In this document: piece by piece, positions 19,318-28,843 of the stretch
How the letters are laid out: every line of letters starts with the position of its first letter
Numbering within the stretch: the stretch's first letter is position 1
Assembly: GCA_022565665.1 (NCBI GenBank)
Contig: JAIUMI010000002.1
Location: forward strand, 124,001-188,000
Length of the DNA: 64,000 nucleotides
Direction: 5' to 3'
Origin: Glycocaulis sp.
GTDB taxonomy: Bacteria > Pseudomonadota > Alphaproteobacteria > Caulobacterales > Maricaulaceae
Position numbers and translations under genes: made by a program
The notes under the pieces: generated by a model
Seen by the model: only the letters and a program-made list of their open reading frames with translations
What the model was told of the DNA's origin: nothing
Database searches by the model: none

Positions 19318-20309
19318 GCGCCCTCCATCTTGAAGGGACGCGATAGCAGGCCCTCGATCGCCGCATCGACACTGATCTGACCGCCGACAATCCCGGCCAC
19401 CGCCGCGCAGATCGGCATCTCCACATCGTGCCGGGCGGCAAGTTCCATGACGGCGGGTGCGCTGGCCACGCCTTCGGTGACGGAATTGCGCGACGCCATG
19501 ATGGCTTCAAGCATCTCTCCCCGCCCCAGCGCCAGCCCGCACGACATGTTGCGTGATTGCGGGGAGGAGCAGGTCAGCACCAGATCACCCAGCCCGCAAA
19601 GCCCGGCGAGCGTGTTCTTTTTCGCGCCGAGCGCGACGGCAAGGCGCGTCATCTCCGCATAGCCGCGCGCGATGAGGGCAGCATGGGCCGACTTGCCGAG
19701 CCCGCGCCCCTCCACAATGCCCGCCGCGATGGCGAGCACGTTCTTTACCGACCCGCCAATCTCCGCGCCGATGAGATCATCAGCGAGATAGGGGCGGAAG
19801 CTTTCCGACCCGATCAGGGCGACGAGCTTCTGCCCCGCCATTTCGTCCTCGCAGGCGAGCGTCACGGCAGTGGGCAAAGAGCGGGCCACATCGGCGGCAA
19901 AGGACGGGCCGGAGAGGACGGCGGGGATGGCTTGTGGCAGGGCTTCAGCCAGCACCTCGCTCATCAGTTTCAAAGAGCCGCGCTCAATGCCTTTCGAACA
20001 CAGCGCCACCGGTGTGCCGGGACGCAAGTGCGGGGCGAAGCCTTCAAGGCTCGCGCGCATGTGCTGGGCAGGCGTGACGACAAGCCAGGCCGCGCAGGCA
20101 GAGAGCTCTGACGGATCGTTGGTCGCGCGGATGGACGCATCCAGCTTTACGCCCGGCAGGAAGACGGAATTTTCGTGCGCGATATTAATGGCGTCTGCCA
20201 CTTCGCGCTCATACGCCCAGACAAGGCTTGGCGTGCCCGCCCGCGCGGCAGCCTGGCCAAGCGCGGTGCCCCATGCGCCCGCTCCGACAATCCCCAGAGT
20301 ATCACTCAC
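19314..20309 (-). CDS. gpsA: Glycerol-3-phosphate dehydrogenase [NAD(P)+]
   Basis: 331-aa cytosolic enzyme that reduces dihydroxyacetone phosphate to sn-glycerol-3-phosphate for phospholipid synthesis. Seen: NAD-binding [14 protein letters not shown] at the N-terminus, [15 protein letters not shown], the [16 protein letters not shown] block, the catalytic-lysine region [14 protein letters not shown] and [23 protein letters not shown] start overlaps the tsaD stop (GTGA). The tsaD–gpsA–Rieske order reads as one operon. Confidence 0.97.
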   Translation of the reverse strand: MSDTLGIVGAGAWGTALGQAAARAGTPSLVWAYEREVADAINIAHENSVFLPGVKLDASIRATNDPSELSACAAWLVVTPAQHMRASLEGFAPHLRPGTPVALCSKGIERGSLKLMSEVLAEALPQAIPAVLSGPSFAADVARSLPTAVTLACEDEMAGQKLVALIGSESFRPYLADDLIGAEIGGSVKNVLAIAAGIVEGRGLGKSAHAALIARGYAEMTRLAVALGAKKNTLAGLCGLGDLVLTCSSPQSRNMSCGLALGRGEMLEAIMASRNSVTEGVASAPAVMELAARHDVEMPICAAVAGIVGGQISVDAAIEGLLSRPFKMEGA

Positions 20310-21436
20310 GCTTTCGGTCCCTTTCTCCCCGACCCTATCAGCGGATCGGCGCTCGCGGCAGTCTCATCCAGCGGCCAGCGCGCGCGCGCCGGTGTGTCCA
20401 GCGGATCGGTAAGGCCAAGGCGCAGACGCTCCGCGCCCGCCAGCGCGATCATGGCCGCATTGTCGGTGCAGTATTTCAGCGGCGGGAAGAGGCAGCGGAA
20501 ACCTTTCTCCTCCGCCAGCTTTTCCAGCGCATTGCGTACGGCGGTGTTGGCCGCGACCCCGCCCGCGGCGACCAGTACGCGCGCGTCGGGATTGTGTTCA
20601 GCGAAAATGTCCATCGCCCGGCCCGTGCGCTCGGCGAGATGGGCCGCGATGGCGGCCTGCGCGCTGGCGGCAAGGTCGGCCCGGTCGGTCTCTGTGGGCG
20701 CGTCCAGCGTATCAAAGCTGCGCTTCACCGCTGTCTTCAGGCCCGCAAACGAGAAATTGCAGCTCTTGTCGCGGGCGAGCATGCGCGGCAGCGGGAAGCG
20801 GGAGGGATCGTTTGCCTTGCCCGCCAGTTTTTCCAGTTGCGGCCCGCCGGGAAAACCAAGGCCCAGCACCTTGGCCGATTTGTCGAAGGCTTCGCCGGCA
20901 GCATCGTCGATGGTGGAGCCGATGCGCGTCATCTGCCCCACCCCATCCACGCTCAAAAGCTGGGTGTGCCCGCCGGAGACCAGCAATAGCAGCCAGGGGA
21001 AGGCAAGCGGCTCCACAAGGCGCGGGGAGAGGGCATGGCCCTCAAGGTGATTGACCGCGATTAGCGGCTTGCCCGCGCCGAGCGCCAGCCCCTTGGCGGT
21101 CATCAGCGCGGCCATCACCCCGCCGATCAGGCCGGGACCTGATGTCGCAGCTATCGCGTCCATATCGGCGAGGGCCAGCCCGGCTTCCTCCAGAACGGCT
21201 TTGGCGAGATGGTCCATCCGCTCGGCATGGCTGCGCGCGGCGATCTCCGGCACCACCCCGCCAAACGGGGCGTGGGCGGTGTTCTGGTTCTCCACCCGCT
21301 CGGCCAGCACTTCCACTCCGCCATCGGGGGAAAGCCGCACAATGGCCGCCGCGCTGTCATCGCAGCTGGATTCCAGTCCCAGCACGGTGACGGGGCCAGC
21401 GGCTTGCACGCGCGCAGATGTGTGGGATAACGCCAT
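20306..21436 (-). CDS. tsaD: tRNA N6-threonylcarbamoyladenosine (t6A37) synthase subunit TsaD
   Basis: 376-aa ATPase-fold protein that transfers threonylcarbamoyl to A37 of ANN-decoding tRNAs together with TsaB/TsaE. Seen: [14 protein letters not shown] at the N-terminus, the metal-binding SHAERMDH and [10 protein letters not shown] motifs, SGGHTQLL, and the C-terminal [13 protein letters not shown] and [10 protein letters not shown] blocks. First gene of a minus-strand operon with gpsA; divergent from hemC, with only 47 bp between the two starts, so their promoters must overlap. Confidence 0.97.
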   Translation of the reverse strand: MALSHTSARVQAAGPVTVLGLESSCDDSAAAIVRLSPDGGVEVLAERVENQNTAHAPFGGVVPEIAARSHAERMDHLAKAVLEEAGLALADMDAIAATSGPGLIGGVMAALMTAKGLALGAGKPLIAVNHLEGHALSPRLVEPLAFPWLLLLVSGGHTQLLSVDGVGQMTRIGSTIDDAAGEAFDKSAKVLGLGFPGGPQLEKLAGKANDPSRFPLPRMLARDKSCNFSFAGLKTAVKRSFDTLDAPTETDRADLAASAQAAIAAHLAERTGRAMDIFAEHNPDARVLVAAGGVAANTAVRNALEKLAEEKGFRCLFPPLKYCTDNAAMIALAGAERLRLGLTDPLDTPARARWPLDETAASADPLIGSGRKGPKA

Positions 21437-21483
21437 GACATTCCGTTAGCGCCGCCATAGGCGCCTGACAACTCACGGAGATC

Positions 21484-22443
21484 ATGTTGGGGCCCTTCCC
21501 GATAGCCACACGCACCTCCCCGCTCGCGCTCGCCCAGACGCGGATTGTCCAGTCCGGGCTGGCCGATGCGCACGGCGTGGAAGATGCGGAACCCGCCTTC
21601 CCGATCCTCGGCCTTGTCACCACCGGCGACCAAATCACTGACCGGGCCTTGCTGGAAGCAGGCGGGAAAGGGCTCTTCACCCGAGAGCTGGACCGCGCGC
21701 AGCTGGCCGGTGAGGCGCGCTTTGCGGTGCATTCAATGAAGGATGTCCCCACCCGCCTGCCCGAGGGGCTGGTGCTCGCCTGCGTGCTGCCGCGCGAGGA
21801 TCCATCCGATGTGCTGCTGACCGCGAATGGCGCAGGCACGCTGGAAAGCCTTCCTGAAGGCGCGCGGCTTGGCACGGCCTCACTGCGCCGTCAGGCACAG
21901 GCGCTCCATGTCCGGCCTGACCTTCAGGTCTCGCTCCTGCGCGGCAATGTCGGCACGCGCATGGAGAAGCTGAAATCCGGCGCGGTGGACGCGACATTTC
22001 TTGCCAAGGCGGGTTTGCGGCGTCTGGGCAGGCCGGAAGGGGCGTGGCCGGGCGTCAGCTTTGATCATCTCCTGCCCGCTCCGGCGCAGGGCGCGGTGGG
22101 TATCACCATCCGTGAGGGCGACGCGGAAGCGGCCCGTCTGCTCGAACCCCTGCATGATCTGGCTACCGCCATAGCCATTGCCGCCGAGCGCGGCGTGCTC
22201 GAAGCGCTGGACGGTTCCTGCCGCACACCGCTGGCGGCCCATGCCGTGCTGGACGGGGCGAACCTCACCCTCACCTGCGAGGCGTTGTCGCCGGATGGAA
22301 GCCGACGCTGGCGCATGACCGATACCACCATCCTGCCAGACGCCGATCCGGGCGCAGCCCGGCTTGCCGGTATTGCGCTTGGCAAGCGGCTGAGAGCAGA
22401 AGGCGGCGCAGCGCTGGAAGCGGTGCTCGGCGCGGTCTCGTGA
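21484..22443 (+). CDS. hemC: Porphobilinogen deaminase (hydroxymethylbilane synthase)
   Basis: 319 aa. Joins four porphobilinogens into hydroxymethylbilane in tetrapyrrole synthesis. Seen: IATRTSPLALAQT, DVPTRLPEGL, LRRQAQALHVRPDL followed by LLRGNVGTRMEKL, and the dipyrromethane-cofactor cysteine C246 in DGSCRTPLAA. ATG start. Overlaps hemD at its stop codon, and is divergent from tsaD. Confidence 0.97.
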   Translation: MLGPFPIATRTSPLALAQTRIVQSGLADAHGVEDAEPAFPILGLVTTGDQITDRALLEAGGKGLFTRELDRAQLAGEARFAVHSMKDVPTRLPEGLVLACVLPREDPSDVLLTANGAGTLESLPEGARLGTASLRRQAQALHVRPDLQVSLLRGNVGTRMEKLKSGAVDATFLAKAGLRRLGRPEGAWPGVSFDHLLPAPAQGAVGITIREGDAEAARLLEPLHDLATAIAIAAERGVLEALDGSCRTPLAAHAVLDGANLTLTCEALSPDGSRRWRMTDTTILPDADPGAARLAGIALGKRLRAEGGAALEAVLGAVS

Positions 22444-23165
22444 TGACACCCCGTGCCGTCATCGTTACCCGCACACGTCCCGGCACGCAGCGTTCACTGG
22501 ACGGTGTGGCCGCGCTCGGCGCAATTGCCGTCGCCAGCCCCGCTGCGCAGGTGATCCGGTCCCGCAAGGCCTTCAGCGCCAAGGGGCGCGATGCCATCGC
22601 ATTTACCAGCGCCAATGCGGTGGAAAGCCTTGTCCGGCCGGACCTGCTGGCGGATCTGCCCGTCTTCGCGGTGGGAGCGGGTACGGCGCTGGCGGCGCGT
22701 GAGGCCGGTTTCACGCGCGTGGAGGAAAGCGCAGGCGATGCCGAGGCGCTGGCCCGCTTCATCGCAAGCCGCCTGCCGGAGGGTAGCCGCATCACCCATT
22801 TCTCCGGCGAGGACAGGGCAGGTGATCTTGCCGGCATGCTTGCCGTGCTGGGCTTTGAGGTGACCACTGAGACCGTCTACCGCACGCGCCTCGCCCGCGG
22901 CCTGACCCGCGCCGCGCAAGAGGCCCTGCGCGCGCCAGGTACTTTGGTCCTCATCCATTCGGCGCGCGGGGCGGAGCGTTTCCTCCGGCTGATAGCTGAG
23001 GCAGGAGAAGACGCCCTGCTGCCCGGTCTTGGCTTTGTGGTCATATCTGATCGTGCTGCCGTACCGCTGTATGCTGCCGGGCTGGATGCACAGATTGCCG
23101 CTGAACCCACCGAGGACAGCCTGATGGCCGCGCTGGCGAGCGTATTGGCCGATCAAGAGCGGTAG
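22440..23165 (+). CDS. hemD: Uroporphyrinogen-III synthase
   Basis: 241 aa, taking hydroxymethylbilane to uroporphyrinogen III. HemD proteins are poorly conserved; recognition rests on the N-terminal VIVTRTRPG, the AFTSANAVESL block, VFAVGAGTALAAREAGF, YRTRLA and IHSARGAERF, plus its position behind hemC. Either the GTG at 22440 or the ATG at 22443 (overlapping the hemC TGA) can start it. Feeds precursors to haem and, with cobST elsewhere in the window, cobalamin. Confidence 0.92.
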   Translation: MMTPRAVIVTRTRPGTQRSLDGVAALGAIAVASPAAQVIRSRKAFSAKGRDAIAFTSANAVESLVRPDLLADLPVFAVGAGTALAAREAGFTRVEESAGDAEALARFIASRLPEGSRITHFSGEDRAGDLAGMLAVLGFEVTTETVYRTRLARGLTRAAQEALRAPGTLVLIHSARGAERFLRLIAEAGEDALLPGLGFVVISDRAAVPLYAAGLDAQIAAEPTEDSLMAALASVLADQER

Positions 23166-23228
23166 CGAAGCGCGGCGGCGCGCCCTAGACTATCGCCCGA
23201 ACCCCTGAAGCCCGCACAGCGGATACCA

Positions 23229-24503
23229 ATGACGAGCGGCGAAAAACCAGACGAAAACGCAGGCCTTGAAGCCGAACCGATTGATGCCGAGTTCGAGCCG
23301 GCCGATCCCGAGCCGAAGCGCTCCGGCGGAGCCTTGCGCGTGCTGGCGGGCGCGGTGCGCTTTGTCCTCTTCATTGCTGTGGCCGGTGCGGCGGGCGCAG
23401 GCGGCGCCTGGATCTGGGGTGAATTGCGCCCCGATGCGCCCGCGCCTTCTGAACCCTCTGCGGGAATAGAGACGCGGATGGAGGCGCTGGAGAACACGGT
23501 CTCGGCGCTTTCCGGACTGGAGGCGCGCCTTAACGCACTGGAAGAACGCGAGATTACCGACGCCGTTCCGGCCGAAGCCCTGCGCGCGTTTGATGAGGAA
23601 ATCGCGAGCTTGCGCGCCTCTGTGGACGCGCTGGAGGCCCGCCCCGATGCCCCCGATTCAGACATGCCCGCTACGGCCCGTCTGGAGGCGCTGGAGGCGC
23701 GTCTGGATGAGATCGGGGCCGAGGCCGCCCGCGCGCTTGAAGCCGCTCAGAGCGCCTCTGAGAGGGCATCTGGAGCAGGTGAGGCTGCACCGGTTGATCT
23801 GGCTCCGCTGGAGCGAGGTCAGGCGGCGCTCGATGACCGCCTCGCCCGGCTGGAACGCCGCCTGGATGAGGAGATCGGCGCGCTGGATCAGCGCTCTGCC
23901 GAGACACGGCGCGCGGCAGGTGAGGCCGCAGCGGAGGTGGAAACCACGCTTCTTGAGCGCATTGCCGCGCTGGAGGATGCGCTCGACGCGCGGGAGCGGG
24001 CTGCCGGGGCCGATGCCGCCGAGCTGCAACAAGGCGCGGCGCGCGTCCTTGCCTTTACCGCCTTGCGCGAAGCGGCGATCGGCGAAGACCCGTTCGAAGC
24101 CGAGCGCGCGGCGCTGGCCCGCCTGTGGCGCGATGCGCCCGGCCTTGCTGATCTGCGGCCGCTCGCGCGCAGGGGCGTGCCTACGCTTCCCACCCTGCGC
24201 GAGGATTTTCCCGCCCGTGACATCATCGCGGCCTCTGGCGAGACGCGGCGCTTTTTCGGCCTGTTCGAGCTGCGCCCCGCTGGCGCGGGTGCGGACAGCA
24301 CGATCAACCTCGTCGCCCAAGGGCAAGCGCGGCTTGAACGCGGTGATCTGACCGGAGCGGTCGAAGCTCTTGCCCGGCTGGAAGACGCAAGCGCGGAAGT
24401 TGCCTCTGACTGGCTCGAAGCCGCCCGCGCGCGCCTTGCCCTTGATACTGCCCTTGCCCGCTTGCGCGCCGCCCTCGCGGCCCAAATCGAAGCTGAAGGA
24501 TAG
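23229..24503 (+). CDS. Mic60/mitofilin-like inner-membrane coiled-coil protein
   Basis: 424-aa protein fitting the alphaproteobacterial Mic60 homologue (COG4223) in layout and location. A charged Pro-rich N-terminus (1-33) is followed by one membrane helix (~38-63), long coiled coil (~75-270: repeated LEARL, ALEAR, RLERRLDEE heptads) and a C-terminal mitofilin-like domain (~280-424). Mitochondrial Mic60 shapes crista junctions; the alphaproteobacterial protein can bend membranes and lies between hemD and hemY, exactly as here. The assignment is from architecture and synteny, as sequence similarity in this family is low. Confidence 0.82.
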   Translation: MTSGEKPDENAGLEAEPIDAEFEPADPEPKRSGGALRVLAGAVRFVLFIAVAGAAGAGGAWIWGELRPDAPAPSEPSAGIETRMEALENTVSALSGLEARLNALEEREITDAVPAEALRAFDEEIASLRASVDALEARPDAPDSDMPATARLEALEARLDEIGAEAARALEAAQSASERASGAGEAAPVDLAPLERGQAALDDRLARLERRLDEEIGALDQRSAETRRAAGEAAAEVETTLLERIAALEDALDARERAAGADAAELQQGAARVLAFTALREAAIGEDPFEAERAALARLWRDAPGLADLRPLARRGVPTLPTLREDFPARDIIAASGETRRFFGLFELRPAGAGADSTINLVAQGQARLERGDLTGAVEALARLEDASAEVASDWLEAARARLALDTALARLRAALAAQIEAEG

Positions 24504-24510
24504 GTAAGCC

Positions 24511-26028
24511 ATGATCCGCCTCATCCTCACCGTTGCCTTGTGCGTGCTGACCGCCATCATCGCGGTCTGGCTGACCCTCAATCCCGGCACGGCGCAGTTC
24601 GAGTTCATGGGCTGGCAGGCCGAAACCAGCTTCGCGCTCTTCATGGGCGTGCTGATCGTGGTGGCCTTCCTGCTGGTCGTGTTGTGGTGGCTGATCGCCA
24701 AGGCGTGGAGCGCGCCTGATAGCTGGCGCAAATTCCGCCAGCGCCGCCGCCGGGAGCAGGGCGTGGATGCGCTGGAACGCGCGCTCATCGCGGCGGCTGC
24801 CGGTGAAGGCGAGCTGGCCGTGCGGCAGGCAGCCAGAGCCGATGCCCTGCTGGAACGTCCGGCCCTGTCGCGCCTGCTCGCCGCGCGGGCCGCAGAGGCC
24901 GCAGGCAATCTCCTGGCCGCGCGCGGGCATTACGAAGCGCTGCTGGAAGACCCGAAAACGCGTCTGGTCGCCCATCGCGGGCTGTCGGTGCTGGCAGAAA
25001 CGCAGGGCGAGACCGGCAATGTGATCACCCATGCCGGCAAGGCCTATGGCGAGGCAAGGAATGCGCGCTGGGCGTTTGACAGCCTGTTCAATGCGCAAGT
25101 GGCTGCCGGGCAGTGGGATGAGGCGCTGGCCACCCTGAATGAAGGCGAGAAGCGCCGCCATATCGGGCCGGACATGGCTGCCCGCCGCCGCGCCGTAATC
25201 CTGATCGTCAAGGCACGCGCCACGATGGAAAGCGATAGCGAAGCCGCCGCCACGCTGGCCGACAAGGCCGCATCCGCCTCGCCCGGTTTTGCGCCGGCAG
25301 CGGTGCTGGCAGGCGAGCTATTGCCCGGCCAGCGCAAACACCGCCGCGCCGCCGAGATATTGCAGGCGGCTTGGAAAGCCCGGCCCCACCCGGCGATTGC
25401 ACGAATCTATGGCGAGTTGCGCAAATCGGATAGCGCCGCAAAACGCGCCGCCCGCCTGCGTGAACTCGCCGAGACCAATCCCGACAGCCGGGAATCGCGC
25501 CTGCTGCTCACCGATATCGCCCTGCAGCAGAGAAATATCGAGGCGGCACGCACGGCGATCACGCCGCTTCTATCTTCCGCTCCGCTGACCGCGCGTGTGT
25601 GTGCGCTCGCTGCGCGCCTCTCCCGGCTGGAGGGCGATGAGGAGGCGGCGGGGCGCTATCTCGCCCGCGCCGCCCATGCGCCGGGCGAGGCCGACTGGTC
25701 GGATATCGATGCGGAGGGGGGCGCCTTTGCCTTCGGCGAGGATGACTGGAAGCGCATGGTCTATGCCTGGGGCGATGAGCACCGGCTGATCCATCCGCGC
25801 CACGAGCGCTTCGAGATCGCCGCCGAGGCCGTGCCGGAGCGTATGCTGCTGGAAGCCCCCAAGCCCGCTACGCCTAAAAAGCCTGACACGAAAGAACCGG
25901 CCAGCGGCGAGGCGGTGATCGTGGAGGTCAGCCCGGCCCCTGAACCACCCCGGCGTGAGGACAGGGCCAGCCGCCCCATCACGCCCGATGATCCGGGCAT
26001 TGACCCTGAAGGCAGTGATAAATCCTGA
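24511..26028 (+). CDS. HemY-like inner-membrane TPR protein
   Basis: 505 aa. Two N-terminal membrane helices (~1-22 and ~43-65) precede a HemY_N domain and TPR-like repeats to ~residue 400, with a disordered Pro/Glu-rich C-terminus. COG3898 proteins are called HemY from their location in haem operons; they are not protoporphyrinogen oxidase and the role is unclear. Seven bases separate it from the Mic60-like gene; the stop overlaps the uridine kinase ATG by one base. Synteny hemC–hemD–mic60–hemY is conserved in alphaproteobacteria. Confidence 0.9.
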   Translation: MIRLILTVALCVLTAIIAVWLTLNPGTAQFEFMGWQAETSFALFMGVLIVVAFLLVVLWWLIAKAWSAPDSWRKFRQRRRREQGVDALERALIAAAAGEGELAVRQAARADALLERPALSRLLAARAAEAAGNLLAARGHYEALLEDPKTRLVAHRGLSVLAETQGETGNVITHAGKAYGEARNARWAFDSLFNAQVAAGQWDEALATLNEGEKRRHIGPDMAARRRAVILIVKARATMESDSEAAATLADKAASASPGFAPAAVLAGELLPGQRKHRRAAEILQAAWKARPHPAIARIYGELRKSDSAAKRAARLRELAETNPDSRESRLLLTDIALQQRNIEAARTAITPLLSSAPLTARVCALAARLSRLEGDEEAAGRYLARAAHAPGEADWSDIDAEGGAFAFGEDDWKRMVYAWGDEHRLIHPRHERFEIAAEAVPERMLLEAPKPATPKKPDTKEPASGEAVIVEVSPAPEPPRREDRASRPITPDDPGIDPEGSDKS

Positions 26029-26684
26029 TGAGCAAGGCCCGTATTCTGGTCGGGGTTAGCGGCGGGTCCGCCTCCGGCAAGACTGAAATCGCGCGTGCGG
26101 CCGCCCGCGCGGTCGCGCCCCTGTCGGCCCTCGTGGTGGCCGAGGATGATTATTACGGCGATCACGGCGCCTCGCCGGATTTCGATGCCGCGCGCTTCAA
26201 TTTCGACCATCCGGCCTCGCGCGATCATGCGCTGCTGGCCAAGCAGCTCGAGGCGCTAAAAAAAGGCAAGCCGGTCAAGGCCCCGGTCTATGATTTCACC
26301 ATTCATCGCCGCCGCGCCGATACCCGCACCATCCCGGCGGCCGATGTGGTGCTGGTCGAGGGCATTCATCTCTTCTGCGATGACGATGTGCGCGCGCTCT
26401 TTGATGTGCGCGTCTATGTCGATGCGCCCGATGATATCCGCCTTGCCCGGCGCCTGTTGCGCGATGTGAATGAGCGCGGGCGCACCCCCCAGTCGGTAAT
26501 CGGCCAGTATCTGGGGACCGTACGGCCCATGCATCATGAATGGACCCACCCCAATCAGCGCCACGCCCATATCGTGATCCGCAATGATGCCGCCGCAGCC
26601 CGGCCCGCAGACCATCTCGAAGCCTTCTTCGATACGCTGGCAAAACCCCTCGTTGCCGCGATCCTGGAGAAGGCGGGGAAGTGA
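26028..26684 (+). CDS. Uridine kinase family protein
   Basis: 218-aa P-loop phosphotransferase of the uridine kinase/PRK superfamily. Walker A is GGSASGKT (12-19), with DDYYGDHG for the substrate loop, NFDHPASRDHALL, the KAPVYDFTIHRR segment and DVVLVEGIHLF. These match Udk, which phosphorylates uridine and cytidine with GTP/ATP. It is 1 bp coupled to the hemY-like gene, an arrangement not needed functionally. Length fits Udk (213 aa in E. coli). Confidence 0.87.
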   Translation: MSKARILVGVSGGSASGKTEIARAAARAVAPLSALVVAEDDYYGDHGASPDFDAARFNFDHPASRDHALLAKQLEALKKGKPVKAPVYDFTIHRRRADTRTIPAADVVLVEGIHLFCDDDVRALFDVRVYVDAPDDIRLARRLLRDVNERGRTPQSVIGQYLGTVRPMHHEWTHPNQRHAHIVIRNDAAAARPADHLEAFFDTLAKPLVAAILEKAGK

Positions 26685-27084
26685 CACCGCCGCGTCATTC
26701 CGGGCGAAGCGCGTCAGCGCGCAGGCCCGGAACCCAGATTTCGTGTCACCGGCATGCGCCGATGCCAGCCTTTCTGGGCCCCGGCTTTCATCGGGAAACC
26801 GGGTATCTCCAATAGTCTGTCTCGTTGTCATGGCCCGGCTTGTCCGGGCCACCCATGCCTGAGAGCTTCGAGCAAGCGGGTCCGTTGCTGGCTTGGGTCC
26901 CCCGGACCGCTACGCGGCCGGAGGATGACCCGTCATCACCTGAGGCAGCCGGGTGGGAAACCCTGCCTTCCCAGCCACACGCACAACCCCGCTTGCGAAG
27001 ACACACGTTCGCGGATAGTTTGCGCGCCGCCGGGGACGGGCCTTGCCGCCTGCTCTGCACCCGCCCGTTATCTGACGTGGCAAA
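26685..27084. repeat. 400-bp intergenic region with extragenic palindromic repeats
   Basis: No credible gene. It is packed with imperfect palindromes of the type scattered in alphaproteobacterial genomes: TTCCGGGC/GCCCGGAA around a GCGCG core (~26697-26734), GGCCCGG with CCGGGCC (~26832-26850), and a CCGG-rich unit at ~26893-26935. Related sequence appears after the acyl-CoA dehydrogenase gene at 52861-52890. They could stop transcripts or be remnants of non-autonomous REP-like elements. The right end must hold the tRNA-Thr promoter. Confidence 0.6.
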
Positions 27085-27160
<76 letters not shown>

Positions 27161-27179
27161 TTTTTCTCTGAGCTTTAAG

Positions 27180-28520
27180 CTACTCAGGGCGCGTAAGCTT
27201 CTCGACCAAACTCTGAATAGGAATGTAGAGGTTGCTTCTCCCCCTCTTTATTTTCCTGAAATATCCCAATGAGGTTAATGCTTCCAAGTCGTTTCTTGCA
27301 GTTAAGTAAGAAACTTTATGTATAGATTGATGTTTATTTATATCAATATTCCGTATTCGGTTTCTTGCTGCTTCATTAAGTAAAAAAGATTGCCGATGAT
27401 TTATATTTTGGTCTCCGAGAGCGATCTCAAACTGCTGAAGTTTCTCACGCCTCGTTTCGATGTATGTATGCAAGTCATTCAAAGACGCATCTAAAACATC
27501 TAGTTGATTTATAATAAAGTAGGTAAGATCTCCGAAATCACTTTCTGTGTGAAGGTATGCCTTCCCATATTGAGAGGGGGCTGCAGATATTGATTTAGAA
27601 ATAGATACATATTCCAATATCCAATATCCACATTTTACTACATACCAATAAAAGAGTACGCGCGCCGTTCGTCCATTGCCGTCGCAAAATGGGTGATCAT
27701 AACCAATCATAAAGTGTAAAATAATTGCCTTTATAATTGGATGAATAAAATTTGCTTTGTCGGATGGCTCATTTGCAAAGTTACAAATTTCTTGAAGTCT
27801 TTTCGGCAGCTCAACCGATGGCGGTGGAAAGTGCAGCACCTCGCCGGTTATATCGTCCTCAACCGTTACGTTGTCTTTGTCGTCACGCAACCTACCGCAA
27901 TCACCTGGGTTGTCCATTGTTCCTTCAGTTATTATTTTATGTATGTTTATTATTATATCAGGAGTGAGTTCTTCATCCTTAATTTGTTTAACGTAACGCA
28001 TTGCCCTATAGTTATTGAGAACCATAAGTTCGTCTTTAGTGCGTGGTACAACGCCGCCCTCAATCATCCGACGCGCAGCCTGTCGCGTAGTCGCCGCGCC
28101 TTCTAAGACGGAGCTTGAAAACGGCTCTTCAATCAACGACCGAGCAAGATAACGGTCACTGTCTGATGGTGTAAGTTCGTGGCCCTTGGACGAAAGCGAG
28201 CCTCCAGCATGTAGGTCAAGATGTGAGAGCTGAGCCCGGACGCAACTCGGTTCGGTAAACCAAAATACATCACCGGACTTTTGCCGGAGTTTTACGGACC
28301 GCCTTGCTTGGTTGCGTGCCATTTTCACAGCAACCCAGTGCTCTTCGTGGGTTAGGCCTGACGGCGGAGAGATTCTCTTTAGCTTTTCCCAGTGCGGATA
28401 CGACCCGTCTGGCTGGTCAAGTCCAATTGAGAAGATTTTCTGTAGCTTTGCCGCATCAGCTGCCTTCATGATTTCAGGAAACAAGCGACTGGCGTCTGGG
28501 GTTCTGGGGAACGCTTTCAT
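27180..28520 (-). CDS. Fic-domain protein (probable AMP transferase), AT-rich, acquired
   Basis: 446 aa. The Fic core motif HPFCDGNGRTAR (276-287) is complete, with H276 the catalytic residue, so nucleotidyl (usually AMP) transfer onto a Ser/Thr/Tyr hydroxyl is expected. An inhibitory helix motif S136-x3-E140-G141 (SSVLEG) lies N-terminal to the core, making it a class II, self-inhibited Fic protein that needs no separate antitoxin. Residues ~1-110 are an N-terminal Fic-associated domain; ~385-446 resemble a winged helix (TARNDLEALTSLGYF). Base composition is far AT-richer than any neighbour, and it sits next to a tRNA, both signs of horizontal transfer. ATG start. Target unknown. Confidence 0.93.
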   Translation of the reverse strand: MKAFPRTPDASRLFPEIMKAADAAKLQKIFSIGLDQPDGSYPHWEKLKRISPPSGLTHEEHWVAVKMARNQARRSVKLRQKSGDVFWFTEPSCVRAQLSHLDLHAGGSLSSKGHELTPSDSDRYLARSLIEEPFSSSVLEGAATTRQAARRMIEGGVVPRTKDELMVLNNYRAMRYVKQIKDEELTPDIIINIHKIITEGTMDNPGDCGRLRDDKDNVTVEDDITGEVLHFPPPSVELPKRLQEICNFANEPSDKANFIHPIIKAIILHFMIGYDHPFCDGNGRTARVLFYWYVVKCGYWILEYVSISKSISAAPSQYGKAYLHTESDFGDLTYFIINQLDVLDASLNDLHTYIETRREKLQQFEIALGDQNINHRQSFLLNEAARNRIRNIDINKHQSIHKVSYLTARNDLEALTSLGYFRKIKRGRSNLYIPIQSLVEKLTRPE

Positions 28521-28843
28521 GCCTACCTCATACCGATATAAACCTCAAAAATCCCATTAAATCAGTGGATTAGCGAACAATCTGATACGAATCGCGCCCT
28601 TTATATATAGACTATAAATATAACCGATGAAAGATCATTTTTATCAATTAATATCAATGTCTTATGAGCTTTCTGCGTCGGCTGCGGCTGATCAGATGGT
28701 CGGACTCGATCCACAGGCCTTGCCCTCCAACTTCGACCCTTCCCCTTCTTCGCGCATCCCCTATCATCTCCCATTGAGAGGCCCGTCAGTGGCCGGTGCG
28801 TGAGGGTAATAGCTCCACGCGCAACATGAGGGAGGAGACGCGA
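28521..28843. other. AT-rich intergenic region between fic and acyl-CoA synthetase gene
   Basis: About 320 bases without a gene. The first ~150 (to ~28670) are AT-rich like fic, with repeated TATA-type stretches (near 28603-28625) that may include the fic promoter; from ~28680 the composition returns to the GC-rich background, marking the right edge of the acquired segment. No copy of the tRNA-Thr 3' end or other direct repeat was found. Confidence 0.45.
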
